Positions 1-7,734 of a stretch of DNA of 64,000 nucleotides are shown here, one piece after another (within the stretch, counting starts at the first letter, position 1; every line of letters begins with the position of its first letter). The notes beneath the pieces were generated by a model. The model did no database searches, was not told the origin of the DNA, and saw nothing but the letters and a program-made list of their open reading frames with translations. The stretch comes from Hanstruepera flava (GTDB taxonomy: Bacteria; Bacteroidota; Bacteroidia; Flavobacteriales; Flavobacteriaceae): assembly GCF_023634025.1 (NCBI RefSeq), contig NZ_JALJCW010000001.1, positions 1,091,501 to 1,155,500 of the forward strand, written 5' to 3'. The translations under genes were made by a program, and so were the position numbers.

Positions 1-1
1 C

Positions 2-1276
2 TTTAATTTTGGCAATAGCATTGTAGACAATAACGAAGAAAATCCATTTCCATATTATAAATATGTATTCTCTACCGGTGATTATATCGATTCATTATCA
101 GTTAGTGGCTATATTATAGATGCCGAGTTGCAAAAACCAGATAATTTTGTTTCTGTAATGTTATACGAGGTAGATTCTACTTTAAACGACTCTATAGTTT
201 TTAAAAAACAACCGCGATATATTACCAATACACTTGATAGCACTACAACATTTACTTTAGAAAATTTAAAAGCTGGAAAGTATATGTTAGTTGCCATGAA
301 AGATGAAAACCAAGATTACAAATTTCAGCCAAGTACCGATAAAATAGGCTTTTACAAATCTTACATTACGGTTCCAACAGATAGTATATACGAGTTGAAA
401 TTATTTAAAGAAACCCTAGACACCAAAATTATACGTCCACGATTAATATCTGGTGAAAAAGTTGCCTTTGGCTACCAAGGCGATTACGATTCTATTGCAA
501 TCAATATGCGCTCTAATGTTCCAGATGATTTTGAATCGCGTATTACAAAAGACCCTGAAGCAGACTCTTTATACTATTGGTATAAACCAAGGTTGGAAGT
601 AGACTCCTTACTTTTTAATGTAACGGCAAAAAATTATACCGAAGATTTTACCGTTAAAATTAGTGAACAACAACGTGATACTTTAGAAATATCTGCAAGC
701 CCAACAGGCTCGTTAAATTTTAAAGATAATTTTAAAATAACCGGAACCGTACCCTTTTCAAAAATTGACACTGATAAAATTACTATTCTTAATGCCGATT
801 CTCTTAAAGTTGATTTTCAAACAAAGCTAGACACATTATCCAATACTGTTGAAATTGCCTTTGAAAAACCAGAAAGCGAACGCTTCAATATTGAAATATT
901 ACCTGAAGCTTTTGAAGACTTTTTTGGGGACACAAACGACACTTTAAATTATAAGCTATCTACCAAAACCTATGGCGATTACGGCAATGTTCGTGTAACA
1001 TTACAAAACGCGGTTTACCCTATGATTGTCCAACTCACCAACGACAAAGGTGAAGTAAAAGCCGAAATTTACACTACAAAACCTGAACCAATTGATTTTA
1101 GACATATAGAATCTGGTGATTATTATTTGCGTGCCATTTTTGATTCAAACGGTAATGGTAAGTTTGACTCCGGAAACTATCTTAAACAATTGCAACCAGA
1201 ACGTGTAAGTCATTTTCCAGACAAACTGGAAGTGCGGTCTAATTTCGATTCTATTTATGAATTTATTCTATTGTAA
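2..1276 (+). CDS. Ig-like domain-containing lipoprotein, 5'-truncated
   Basis: The reading frame is open from base 2, so the true start lies before the window; 424 residues are visible. The most internal ATG of the open frame is at 158, but homologous-looking sequence continues upstream of it. The visible part is rich in beta-strand. It has two stretches of the type 'LENLKAGKYMLVAMKDEN' and 'GDYYLRAIFDSNGNGKFD', which are EF-hand-like Asp-rich loops typical of the flavobacterial family annotated as Ig-like (SbsA-type) domain proteins, normally a lipoprotein of about 530 residues. Function is unknown; an envelope role is inferred. Its last 14 bases overlap the 3' end of the convergent amidase gene. 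No signal peptide can be checked because the N-terminus is missing. Confidence 0.7.
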   Translation, partial: FNFGNSIVDNNEENPFPYYKYVFSTGDYIDSLSVSGYIIDAELQKPDNFVSVMLYEVDSTLNDSIVFKKQPRYITNTLDSTTTFTLENLKAGKYMLVAMKDENQDYKFQPSTDKIGFYKSYITVPTDSIYELKLFKETLDTKIIRPRLISGEKVAFGYQGDYDSIAINMRSNVPDDFESRITKDPEADSLYYWYKPRLEVDSLLFNVTAKNYTEDFTVKISEQQRDTLEISASPTGSLNFKDNFKITGTVPFSKIDTDKITILNADSLKVDFQTKLDTLSNTVEIAFEKPESERFNIEILPEAFEDFFGDTNDTLNYKLSTKTYGDYGNVRVTLQNAVYPMIVQLTNDKGEVKAEIYTTKPEPIDFRHIESGDYYLRAIFDSNGNGKFDSGNYLKQLQPERVSHFPDKLEVRSNFDSIYEFILL

Positions 1277-2042
1277 AGCTGTCTTTATCGTTTAAAAATT
1301 TCAACTTATTCCTGTAGTATTCAATATGCTTTTTTTCTAGGGTCAAAATTTCAATTTGTTCTTTGTTGGGTCTCAAAGGTGTAATATTATTACCTAAAAC
1401 ATCATAAACTGCCGAGTGACCGCAATACTCATTTTGCTTTTCATCTATCCCTATTCGGTTAACACCAATGCAATAACACATATTTTCAATGGCTCGCGCT
1501 TTAAGCAAGGCATCCCAGGCAGCAATTCTTGGTTTAGGCCAATTGGCGACATATACAACCATATCATAATCTGCCGTGTTTCTTGACCAAACTGGAAAAC
1601 GCAGATCATAACAAATCAATGGACAAATCTTCCAGCCTTTGTATTCAATAATCACCTTTTCTTTCCCTGCTTCAAACACTTTATCTTCTCCAGCCAAGGA
1701 GAAGGTGTGGCGTTTATCGTAGGCAACTATATAACCATCTGGAAAAGTAAAAATCATACGATTATAAAACTTGTCATTTTCCTTTATAATTAAGCTTCCC
1801 ATAAGAGCTATATCATACTCCAATGCTTGTTTCTTCATCCATTCCACTGACTTACCATCCATAGTTTCTGCCATCGTTTCGGCATTCATAGTAAATCCTG
1901 TAGTAAACATTTCAGGAAATATTATTAAGTCTACATCGCTAGGTAATTCTTGAAATTTTTCCTTGAAATTTTTCCGATTGGCTTTAGCGTCTTCCCAAAC
2001 TAAATCGGTTTGAAAAAAAGCTACTTTTAAGTGTTCTTGCAT
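1263..2042 (-). CDS. Nitrilase-superfamily omega-amidase (YafV/NIT2 type)
   Basis: A 259-residue carbon-nitrogen hydrolase. The Glu-Lys-Cys catalytic triad is visible: E44 in FPEMF, K110 in YDKRHTF and C144 in LICYDLRFP. The family hydrolyses alpha-ketoglutaramate and alpha-ketosuccinamate to the 2-oxoacid and ammonia. The open frame extends to a TTG at 2060 that overlaps the stop of the upstream gene, but the ATG at 2042 gives the normal family N-terminus (MQEHLKVAFFQ) and is preferred. The gene lies 14 bases downstream of a methionine-type aminotransferase on the same strand. This is the known glutamine transaminase/omega-amidase pairing, in which the amidase pulls transamination of glutamine with 4-methylthio-2-oxobutyrate towards methionine. 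The pairing is seen; the pathway assignment is inferred from the families. Cytoplasmic. Confidence 0.88.
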   Translation of the reverse strand: MQEHLKVAFFQTDLVWEDAKANRKNFKEKFQELPSDVDLIIFPEMFTTGFTMNAETMAETMDGKSVEWMKKQALEYDIALMGSLIIKENDKFYNRMIFTFPDGYIVAYDKRHTFSLAGEDKVFEAGKEKVIIEYKGWKICPLICYDLRFPVWSRNTADYDMVVYVANWPKPRIAAWDALLKARAIENMCYCIGVNRIGIDEKQNEYCGHSAVYDVLGNNITPLRPNKEQIEILTLEKKHIEYYRNKLKFLNDKDSFTIE

Positions 2043-2056
2043 AACTTCTAAAATAA

Positions 2057-3199
2057 TCAAATTTTATTTAAAATTTCAGCTGCTTGCACCAAAGTTTCAG
2101 TTGTTTTTGCAAAACAAAACCGTAGGACTTTATCATCCTTTCCTCCTTCATTAAAAACAGACATGGGAATTGATGCGATGCCATTCTCTATGGTCAATCG
2201 TTTGGCAAAGTCAACATCATACTCACTGGTGATTTCTGAAAAGTCCAACACTTGAAAATAAGTGCCTTTTGAAGGGCTGACTTTAAATCTTGAGTCTTTA
2301 AGTAAGCTCAAAAAGTAATCCCGCTTTTCTTGGTAGAATGCTGGCAAACTCAAATAATGATTGGGCTCCTGTAAATAATTAGCTAAAGCTTTTTGCATGG
2401 GATGATTTACAGCAAACACATTAAACTGATGCACTTTTTTAAATTCATCCATCAACTCTTTTGGTGCACAGCAATAACCCATTTTCCAACCCGTGTTGTG
2501 AAAGGTTTTTCCAAAGGAAGCCACCACAAAACTTCGATTTTTTAAACCAGGAAACAAGCATACGCTTTGATGTTTTAAACCATCAAAAATAATGTGCTCA
2601 TAAACCTCATCACTCAACACTATAATGTCTGTGTTTTTTGTCAATTCCTGTAGTTTGAGCATATCGGTTTCAGATAATATAGTTCCACTAGGGTTATGAG
2701 GTGTATTGACAATTATGAGTTTTGTTTTACTGGAAATCGTTTTTTCAACCAAATCCCAATCTACTTGATAATTTGGCACACTTAATTGAATAGGCTTCAC
2801 AATACCACCAAAAAGCTCGATTGATGGCTCATAACAATCATAAGCAGGTTTAAAAATGATGACTTCGTCATCTTGCTTAACAAATGTTGAAATGATAGTA
2901 AATATGGCTTGGGTGGCACCTGCCGTAACGGTTATTTCTGATTCTGGATGATAGCTTGTGCTATATAAGTTTTCAAACTTCTTTGAAATGGCTTGGCGTA
3001 ATTCTAAATTTCCTGGCATAGGTGCATATTGGTTATACCCTGAATTCATAGCCTTGTTCACTAGGTCGATCAACTTCTGATCACTTTTAAAATTGGGGAA
3101 ACCTTGTGATAAATTAATGGCATTATGCTCATTAGCCAATGCACTCATTACGGTAAAAATAGTTGTACCAACGTCTGGTAATTTTGAAATATGCCTCAT
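2057..3199 (-). CDS. Pyridoxal-phosphate aminotransferase, methionine/glutamine (YbdL) type
   Basis: A 380-residue fold-type I class I/II aminotransferase. It shows the N-terminal INLSQGFPNF substrate loop, the NTPHNPSG segment around residue 165, SDEVYEH near 196-202 and the PLP lysine K231 in SFGKTFHNTGWK. The AINLSQGFPNF...YAPMPG pattern is that of methionine aminotransferase/glutamine transaminase K rather than aspartate aminotransferase. It is the first gene of a two-gene unit with the omega-amidase downstream, which supports a role in methionine regeneration from its keto acid using glutamine as amino donor. It is divergent from the S46 peptidase gene, with an 80-base spacer. Full length; start at the ATG with the usual family N-terminus. 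Kynurenine aminotransferase activity is common in this family and cannot be excluded. Confidence 0.88.
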   Translation of the reverse strand: MRHISKLPDVGTTIFTVMSALANEHNAINLSQGFPNFKSDQKLIDLVNKAMNSGYNQYAPMPGNLELRQAISKKFENLYSTSYHPESEITVTAGATQAIFTIISTFVKQDDEVIIFKPAYDCYEPSIELFGGIVKPIQLSVPNYQVDWDLVEKTISSKTKLIIVNTPHNPSGTILSETDMLKLQELTKNTDIIVLSDEVYEHIIFDGLKHQSVCLFPGLKNRSFVVASFGKTFHNTGWKMGYCCAPKELMDEFKKVHQFNVFAVNHPMQKALANYLQEPNHYLSLPAFYQEKRDYFLSLLKDSRFKVSPSKGTYFQVLDFSEITSEYDVDFAKRLTIENGIASIPMSVFNEGGKDDKVLRFCFAKTTETLVQAAEILNKI

Positions 3200-3249
3200 A
3201 ATTGTAAAGGTAATAACTTCTATTATACGATTAAATGATAAGAACTTTT

Positions 3250-3257
3250 TATCTTTG
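3250..3257 (+). promoter_or_regulatory. Bacteroidota -7 promoter box for the S46 peptidase
   Basis: TATCTTTG fits the TAnnTTTG consensus of the Bacteroidota primary sigma factor and lies 22 bases before the ATG at 3280. No convincing TTTG -33 box is at the usual spacing, so this is a half match. Confidence 0.4.
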
Positions 3258-3279
3258 AAGGATTCAAAAAATTTAAACC

Positions 3280-5370
3280 ATGAAATTATTCAGATTACTT
3301 TTACTTTTTATCACACTTCAGGTTTCGGCGCAACAAGGTGGTATGTGGATCCCTTCGCTTTTAGAGGGCATGAACGAAAACGAAATGAAAGCCTTGGGCA
3401 GCAAATTAACTGCTAAAGATATTTACGACGTCAATAACTCTAGCCTAAAGGATGCTATTGGTCATTTTAATGGTGGTTGTACCAGTGAGGTGATTTCATC
3501 CAAGGGTTTAGTATTGACCAATCATCATTGCGGTTTTAGTCAAATTCAATCGCATTCTTCATTAGAAAACGATTATTTGAAAGATGGCTTTTGGGCTATG
3601 AACCTAAAAGAAGAATTGCCAAATGAAGGGCTTTTTATTGAGTTTATTGTGCGTATTGAAGATGTTACCGAGCAAGTTTTAGCTGGCGTAACTGAAACCA
3701 TGACTGAAAAGGAAAAGCAATCGACCATTGATAAAAACAGTAATAGCTTACAAGCTGAAGTTACAAAAGAAGCCTGGCAAGACACCAAAGTTAAATCGTT
3801 TTACAAAGGCAATCAATATTTCTTATTTGTAACCGAGCGTTTTGAAGACATTCGTTTGGTTGGTGCACCACCTAGCAGCATTGGGAAATTTGGAAGTGAT
3901 ACCGATAACTGGGTGTTCCCAAGACATACAGGTGATTTTTCTTTATTCAGAATTTATGCTGATAAGAATAATCGTCCTGCAAAATATAGTGAAGACAATG
4001 TACCATATAAGCCAAAACATTACTTACCAGTATCTTTAGATGGTGTTGAAGAAGGCGATTTTACCATGGTATTTGGTTTCCCAGGTCGTACAGACGAGTA
4101 TCTTCCTGCTGTAGCTATAGAGCACATCACTAAAGAATATAACCCAAGTAATATTGCTATCCGTGAAGCGGCTTTAAAAGTTATTGATGCCCAAATGAAA
4201 GCTGATGACGAGGTTCGTATTAAATATGCATCTAAACAAGCACGTATTGCCAATGCTTGGAAAAAATGGATTGGCGAAAATTTAGGAATTGAAAAAAGTA
4301 ATGCGGTTGCAGAACGCAAAGCTTTTGAAGCTACATTTACTAAAGCTTTAAAAGAAAAAGGACTAGAAGATAAATACGGTCATATTTTACCAGAGTTTGA
4401 CAAATTGTATGCCGATTTTGCTGATATAAATATCAAACGCAGAAATTTCATTGAAGTGTTTTTAGTGACCAACGAACTCATGCAAATGACGTTTAGAGCT
4501 TACCAAGTAGAACAATCGTTAAAACAAAATCCAGATAATATTGAAAAAGACAGAGATTATATTACAAACCTTCTAAAAGGTATCCATAAAAATTATGATG
4601 TGACTGTTGATAAAGGTGTTTTTGAAGCCGTTATGCCTTTATACAATAAGACTAATGTTGACCCAACCATTTATGACAAAACTGCATTTACCAATTTAGA
4701 TAATGCTTTAAAATTATTTGATGGTTCTGCAGAGGAGGTGATAAAAAAATTGAATGAAGATGCTGCTTATGCTTATGCCAAGCCTATGATTGATGAGTTT
4801 TTCTCGTCTATAAATGCGGAATTCCAGCAAAAAAACGAACCAATTACTGCGCTTCAAACTGAATACATGACAGCTTTAATGAAAGCCTTACCAAATGCAC
4901 GTTATTTTCCAGATGCTAATAGCACGTTACGTGTAACGTATGGTCAAGTGCGTGGTTATTCACCAAGAGATGCTGTGTATTACCAACCTGTAAGTTATTT
5001 AGATGGTGTTATTGAAAAATATGTGCCAGGCGATTATGAGTTTGATGTACCACAAAAACTATTAGATTTATACGAAGCTAAAGATTATGGGCAATATGCA
5101 GACTCGAATGGAAAAGTACCAGTTTGCTTTTTAGGAACCAATCATACTACTGGAGGAAATTCTGGAAGTCCAGCTATTGATGCTCATGGTAATTTGGTTG
5201 GCTTAAATTTTGATCGTGTTTGGGAAGGAACCATGAGCGACATGAATTATGATCCAGAAATTTGCCGAAACATTATGGTAGACTTACGTTATGTACTGTT
5301 TATTGTCGATAAATATGCAGGAGCCAAGCATTTAATTGATGAAATGGAATTGGTGCATCCGAAGAAATAA
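3280..5370 (+). CDS. S46 family dipeptidyl-peptidase, DPP11 (Asp/Glu-specific) type
   Basis: A 696-residue exported serine peptidase. The N-terminus (residues 1-18) is a signal peptide ending VSAQQ. The catalytic His sits in LTNHHCG near residue 80, the Asp is probably in HTGDFSLF near 220, and the nucleophile is in GGNSGSP near 627. Eighteen residues after that serine is an arginine (NFDRVW). In the studied Porphyromonas enzymes the same +18 position is Arg in DPP11 (acidic P1 specificity) and Gly in DPP7, so DPP11-type specificity is inferred. Length is normal for the family. It acts in the periplasm or at the surface, releasing dipeptides from the N-termini of oligopeptides. Transcribed alone; its stop is followed directly by a palindromic repeat. 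Confidence 0.92.
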   Translation: MKLFRLLLLFITLQVSAQQGGMWIPSLLEGMNENEMKALGSKLTAKDIYDVNNSSLKDAIGHFNGGCTSEVISSKGLVLTNHHCGFSQIQSHSSLENDYLKDGFWAMNLKEELPNEGLFIEFIVRIEDVTEQVLAGVTETMTEKEKQSTIDKNSNSLQAEVTKEAWQDTKVKSFYKGNQYFLFVTERFEDIRLVGAPPSSIGKFGSDTDNWVFPRHTGDFSLFRIYADKNNRPAKYSEDNVPYKPKHYLPVSLDGVEEGDFTMVFGFPGRTDEYLPAVAIEHITKEYNPSNIAIREAALKVIDAQMKADDEVRIKYASKQARIANAWKKWIGENLGIEKSNAVAERKAFEATFTKALKEKGLEDKYGHILPEFDKLYADFADINIKRRNFIEVFLVTNELMQMTFRAYQVEQSLKQNPDNIEKDRDYITNLLKGIHKNYDVTVDKGVFEAVMPLYNKTNVDPTIYDKTAFTNLDNALKLFDGSAEEVIKKLNEDAAYAYAKPMIDEFFSSINAEFQQKNEPITALQTEYMTALMKALPNARYFPDANSTLRVTYGQVRGYSPRDAVYYQPVSYLDGVIEKYVPGDYEFDVPQKLLDLYEAKDYGQYADSNGKVPVCFLGTNHTTGGNSGSPAIDAHGNLVGLNFDRVWEGTMSDMNYDPEICRNIMVDLRYVLFIVDKYAGAKHLIDEMELVHPKK

Positions 5371-5376
5371 TATTCA

Positions 5377-5480
5377 CGTCAGTTCGAGTGGTTTTTGGTT
5401 TTATGAAACCAAAAATTGTATCGAGAACTTGTAAGAGACTTCTCGATACGATTTCGTTTTACGAAATCACTCAAAGTGAC
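5377..5480. repeat. Composite palindromic intergenic repeat, copy 1 (A-B order)
   Basis: Two half-units in inverted orientation fill the spacer after the S46 gene. Unit A begins GTCAGTTCGAGTG (5378) and ends with GTATCGAGAA (5418-5427). Unit B begins with TTCTCGATAC (5440-5449), the perfect inverse of A's end, and finishes with CACTCAAAGTGAC (5468-5480). Each half also has its own hairpin: TTTTTGGTTT/AAACCAAAAA in A and GATTTCGT/ACGAAATC in B. The same two units occur in reverse order at 8632-8746. It may also serve as a transcription stop between the convergent genes. Confidence 0.85.
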
Positions 5481-5484
5481 AATA

Positions 5485-6177
5485 TTAAACAATTCCCAAC
5501 TTTAGTAACAATTCCTGCTTATAGGTTCTGCCAATAGGTAAGCGTTTACTATTTACATAGATTTCATTTCCAGAAATTTTATCGACAAACTTTCGGTTTA
5601 TGATGTAGCTCTTGTGGGTTTGAATAAACTGATTACTCGGTAATTTTTCTTTCCAATTTTTAAGCGAATCTATATAAGATAGCTTTTGTTTTGTTGTAAC
5701 TACTGTTATATAGTTTCTGTCTGATTCGATGTACAAAATATCATCTAGTACAATTTTATGAAGCGTTTTGTCGACATTCAAAAACAATACTTCAGATTCA
5801 TCAGCAGTCGTTTTATTCAAAACCTCTAATCTATCTTTGGCCTTATTAATCGCTTTTAAAAAACGGTCAAACGAGAAAGGCTTTACCAAATAATCTACAA
5901 TGGTGTCTAACTCAAAACTGCTTACTGCATAATCCGGATAAGCAGTAGTCATAATAATTGCTGGTGGATTTTTGACGGTTTTTATAAAATCAATCCCAGA
6001 AATATCCGGCAAATTGATGTCTAAAAATACCACATCAACCGTTTCGCTTTTTAAAAAATTATTGGCTTCAATAGCGACTTTAAAAGTTGCTATTAATTCC
6101 ATATCAGGCAACTTCTTCAAGAAATTCTTAAGAATGTTTTGCGCTGGTATTTCGTCTTCAATGATGATACAGGTCAT
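5485..6177 (-). CDS. LytTR-family response regulator
   Basis: A 230-residue regulator: CheY-like receiver (residues 1-120, phospho-acceptor D53 in VVFLDINLP) and C-terminal LytTR DNA-binding domain (about 130-230, with ILYIESDRNY and FIQTHKSYIIN motifs). The frame extends to an ATG at 6222, but the extra 15 residues are simply a translation of the palindromic repeat at 6195-6221. The ATG at 6177 gives the proper receiver start MTCIIIEDE. Its cognate LytS-type kinase is encoded upstream on the same strand, but 400 bases away, because the GIY-YIG unit lies between them. Cytoplasmic; the targets are unknown. Confidence 0.92.
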   Translation of the reverse strand: MTCIIIEDEIPAQNILKNFLKKLPDMELIATFKVAIEANNFLKSETVDVVFLDINLPDISGIDFIKTVKNPPAIIMTTAYPDYAVSSFELDTIVDYLVKPFSFDRFLKAINKAKDRLEVLNKTTADESEVLFLNVDKTLHKIVLDDILYIESDRNYITVVTTKQKLSYIDSLKNWKEKLPSNQFIQTHKSYIINRKFVDKISGNEIYVNSKRLPIGRTYKQELLLKLGIV

Positions 6178-6194
6178 ACTAAATTTAGTTTTTC

Positions 6195-6221
6195 TGTCAT
6201 TCCTGCGAAAGCAGGAATCCA
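6195..6221. repeat. 27-bp palindromic end repeat, left copy
   Basis: It contains a perfect 8-bp stem (ATTCCTGC/GCAGGAAT, 6199-6218) with a GAAA loop. The 27 bases are repeated with one mismatch in inverted orientation at 6538-6564. It begins 3 bases after the GIY-YIG stop codon. Translation of it produces the spurious MDSCFRRND extension of the response regulator. Confidence 0.9.
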
Positions 6222-6223
6222 TT

Positions 6224-6523
6224 TTAATTCCAATCTATTGATAAATCTTCCCAATTCGGATTGTTATCCTCAATTAGGTTAATCTTCCATTGTCGTTTCC
6301 ACTTTTTTATATTCTTTTCTCTCTTTATAGCATCATTGATGTATTGATATGTTTCAAAATAAACCAACTTATCTAAACCATATTTCTTGGAAAAACCTTT
6401 AATTAACTTCTTTTTGTGCTCAAACATGCGTCTCTCCAAATCATTTGTCACACCCACATATAAAGTACCATTCTTCTTGTTGGTTAGGATGTATAAATGA
6501 TATTGATGAATGTTTTTAAACAT
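6224..6523 (-). CDS. Single-domain GIY-YIG nuclease (UPF0213/YhbQ-like)
   Basis: A 99-residue protein that is all GIY-YIG domain. The first motif is YIL (residues 11-13), the second YVG (22-24), followed by the catalytic-region Arg (R31/R32), the metal-binding Glu (E57 in YFETY) and the family segment AIKREKNIKKWKR. The C-terminus WEDLSIDW is shared by many stand-alone members. No DNA-binding extension is present. The start ATG is 14 bases inside the right repeat and the stop is 3 bases from the left repeat. The enzyme could nick the palindromic repeats; that is inference. Alternatively it is a harmless housekeeping nuclease that happens to be flanked by repeats. Confidence 0.85.
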   Translation of the reverse strand: MFKNIHQYHLYILTNKKNGTLYVGVTNDLERRMFEHKKKLIKGFSKKYGLDKLVYFETYQYINDAIKREKNIKKWKRQWKINLIEDNNPNWEDLSIDWN

Positions 6524-6537
6524 TAGTTAAATAATTG

Positions 6538-6564
6538 TGGATTCCTGCCTTCGCAGGAATGACA
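6538..6564. repeat. 27-bp palindromic end repeat, right copy
   Basis: Inverted copy of 6195-6221. It has the same 8-bp stem (6541-6548 with 6553-6560) and a single loop difference (CTTC here, GAAG on the other strand, against GAAA on the left). It lies between the kinase stop and the GIY-YIG start. Confidence 0.9.
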
Positions 6565-6578
6565 ACTGTAGTTAATTT

Positions 6579-7550
6579 TTATAGTAGTGATAATTTCAAA
6601 ACAACTTTAAACTTATCATTTTTTAAAACGTTCAACTCAAAATGATCTTTATATAACAACTCCAAACGTTTTTCCAAGTTTTGAAGGCCTATTTTAAATT
6701 CAGCCAAGTCATGATCTTTTTCTGTAAAATCATTTTCACAAACACATTCTAAAACACCATTTTTTTCAACGATGGAGACCACAATTTCACTATTCAAGGA
6801 ACTGTGCTTAAAGGCATTTTCAATTATGGTAATTAGTAATAAAGGTGCTATTTGGTTATTCTCATTTTCAATACTCTTGGTGTAACCAATCGTATTCACA
6901 CCTTCGGTTCGTAATTCTTGAAAGGTCATGTAATTGTCAATAAACTGAATCTCCTTGTGCAATGGGATTTTTTTCGCATTACTCTCGTACAATACATGCT
7001 TTAAATTATCAGAAAGCCTTAAAATCAATTCAGGTGTTTCATTTGGTTTTTCTAAAGCATAGGAATAAATGGTGTTCAGGTTATTGAACAGCACATGCGG
7101 ATTAATCTGCGATTTTAAAAACTTCAATTCCATTTCCAAATGTTCCTTTTTTATTTGCTCCACTTCTTCTTGCTTATCTATAAAGCGGTATAACACCCAA
7201 ACAAAGGAGAAGAAAATGAGTGGCACCAAGGTTTGCCATAAATAATCACTTAAGCATTTCATAATGGAGCAACCACATTGTGCAAATTCATAACAATACA
7301 ATTGTGTTGCCAAAAAGGAAATCAAGGCAATAACGAAAACATACCAAGCGTACATTTTCTTCTTGACAAAATAGGGTAGTAATATCAAATTGTTTACGTA
7401 AACAATGACTACAAGAATCGATATGTATTGCAAAAAGGGGTTTTCTCGCCAGTAATAAGGTGAAAAAACAAATAAGGATACCATGACAAACAAGATCCAA
7501 AACAGGATATGTACCAATATTTGAGAGCTATGTTTTTTTAAGGTATTCAT
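6579..7550 (-). CDS. LytS/YehU-type sensor histidine kinase
   Basis: A 323-residue membrane kinase. Four hydrophobic segments fall at about residues 11-30, 41-60, 68-86 and 104-122. A short coiled linker follows, then the His_kinase domain with the phospho-acceptor H152 in INPHVLFN, where most relatives have PHFLFN. The N box is seen as IIENAFKHSS and the ATPase region ends in GLQNLEKRLELLY. There is no periplasmic sensor domain, so the signal is probably sensed in the membrane. It partners the LytTR regulator at 5485-6177. Three Cys (QCGCSIMKC, residues 91-99) lie in the third loop and could be redox- or metal-responsive; this is speculative. Confidence 0.9.
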   Translation of the reverse strand: MNTLKKHSSQILVHILFWILFVMVSLFVFSPYYWRENPFLQYISILVVIVYVNNLILLPYFVKKKMYAWYVFVIALISFLATQLYCYEFAQCGCSIMKCLSDYLWQTLVPLIFFSFVWVLYRFIDKQEEVEQIKKEHLEMELKFLKSQINPHVLFNNLNTIYSYALEKPNETPELILRLSDNLKHVLYESNAKKIPLHKEIQFIDNYMTFQELRTEGVNTIGYTKSIENENNQIAPLLLITIIENAFKHSSLNSEIVVSIVEKNGVLECVCENDFTEKDHDLAEFKIGLQNLEKRLELLYKDHFELNVLKNDKFKVVLKLSLL

Positions 7551-7586
7551 ATTGAAATGAAAAGTAAACAGAATTCTTTAGTTGGT

Positions 7587-7594
7587 CAAACATA
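7587..7594 (-). promoter_or_regulatory. -7 promoter box for the histidine kinase
   Basis: On the minus strand this reads TATGTTTG, a match to TAnnTTTG, 37 bases before the kinase ATG. It overlaps the left half of the inverted repeat TGTACAAA (7596-7603)/TTTGTACA (7652-7659), which may be an operator for the divergent pair. Confidence 0.35.
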
Positions 7595-7709
7595 ATGTAC
7601 AAAAGGCAGAAATAACGCAACAAACAACCATTGGTATTGTAAAATAAAACGTTTGTACACCTAAATGAGTTGAAAATACAAATTATTGGCAAGCAAGCCG
7701 TTAAGCTTC

Positions 7710-7717
7710 TATTTTTG
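7710..7717 (+). promoter_or_regulatory. -7 promoter box for the thioredoxin/TPR gene
   Basis: TATTTTTG matches TAnnTTTG, 17 bases before the ATG at 7735. TTGG at 7685-7688 is a plausible -33 element with a 21-base spacer. Confidence 0.4.
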
Positions 7718-7734
7718 ATTAAAATTCATCAATC

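Larger units (their letters stand above)
6195..6564 (-). mobile_element. Putative GIY-YIG mobile unit inside a two-component operon
   Basis: A 370-bp block made of a left 27-bp palindromic repeat, one GIY-YIG nuclease gene and an inverted right copy of the repeat, with almost no spare sequence. It separates a LytS-type kinase gene (ending 6579) from its LytTR regulator (starting 6177); without it the spacing would be about 30 bases. A 5-bp TAGTT occurs 4 bases outside each end (6186-6190 and 6569-6573), which might be a target duplication but could be chance in AT-rich DNA. The structure is seen; mobility is inferred. The arrangement resembles REP elements with a RAYT gene, but with a GIY-YIG enzyme in place of the Y1 transposase. 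Confidence 0.45.
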
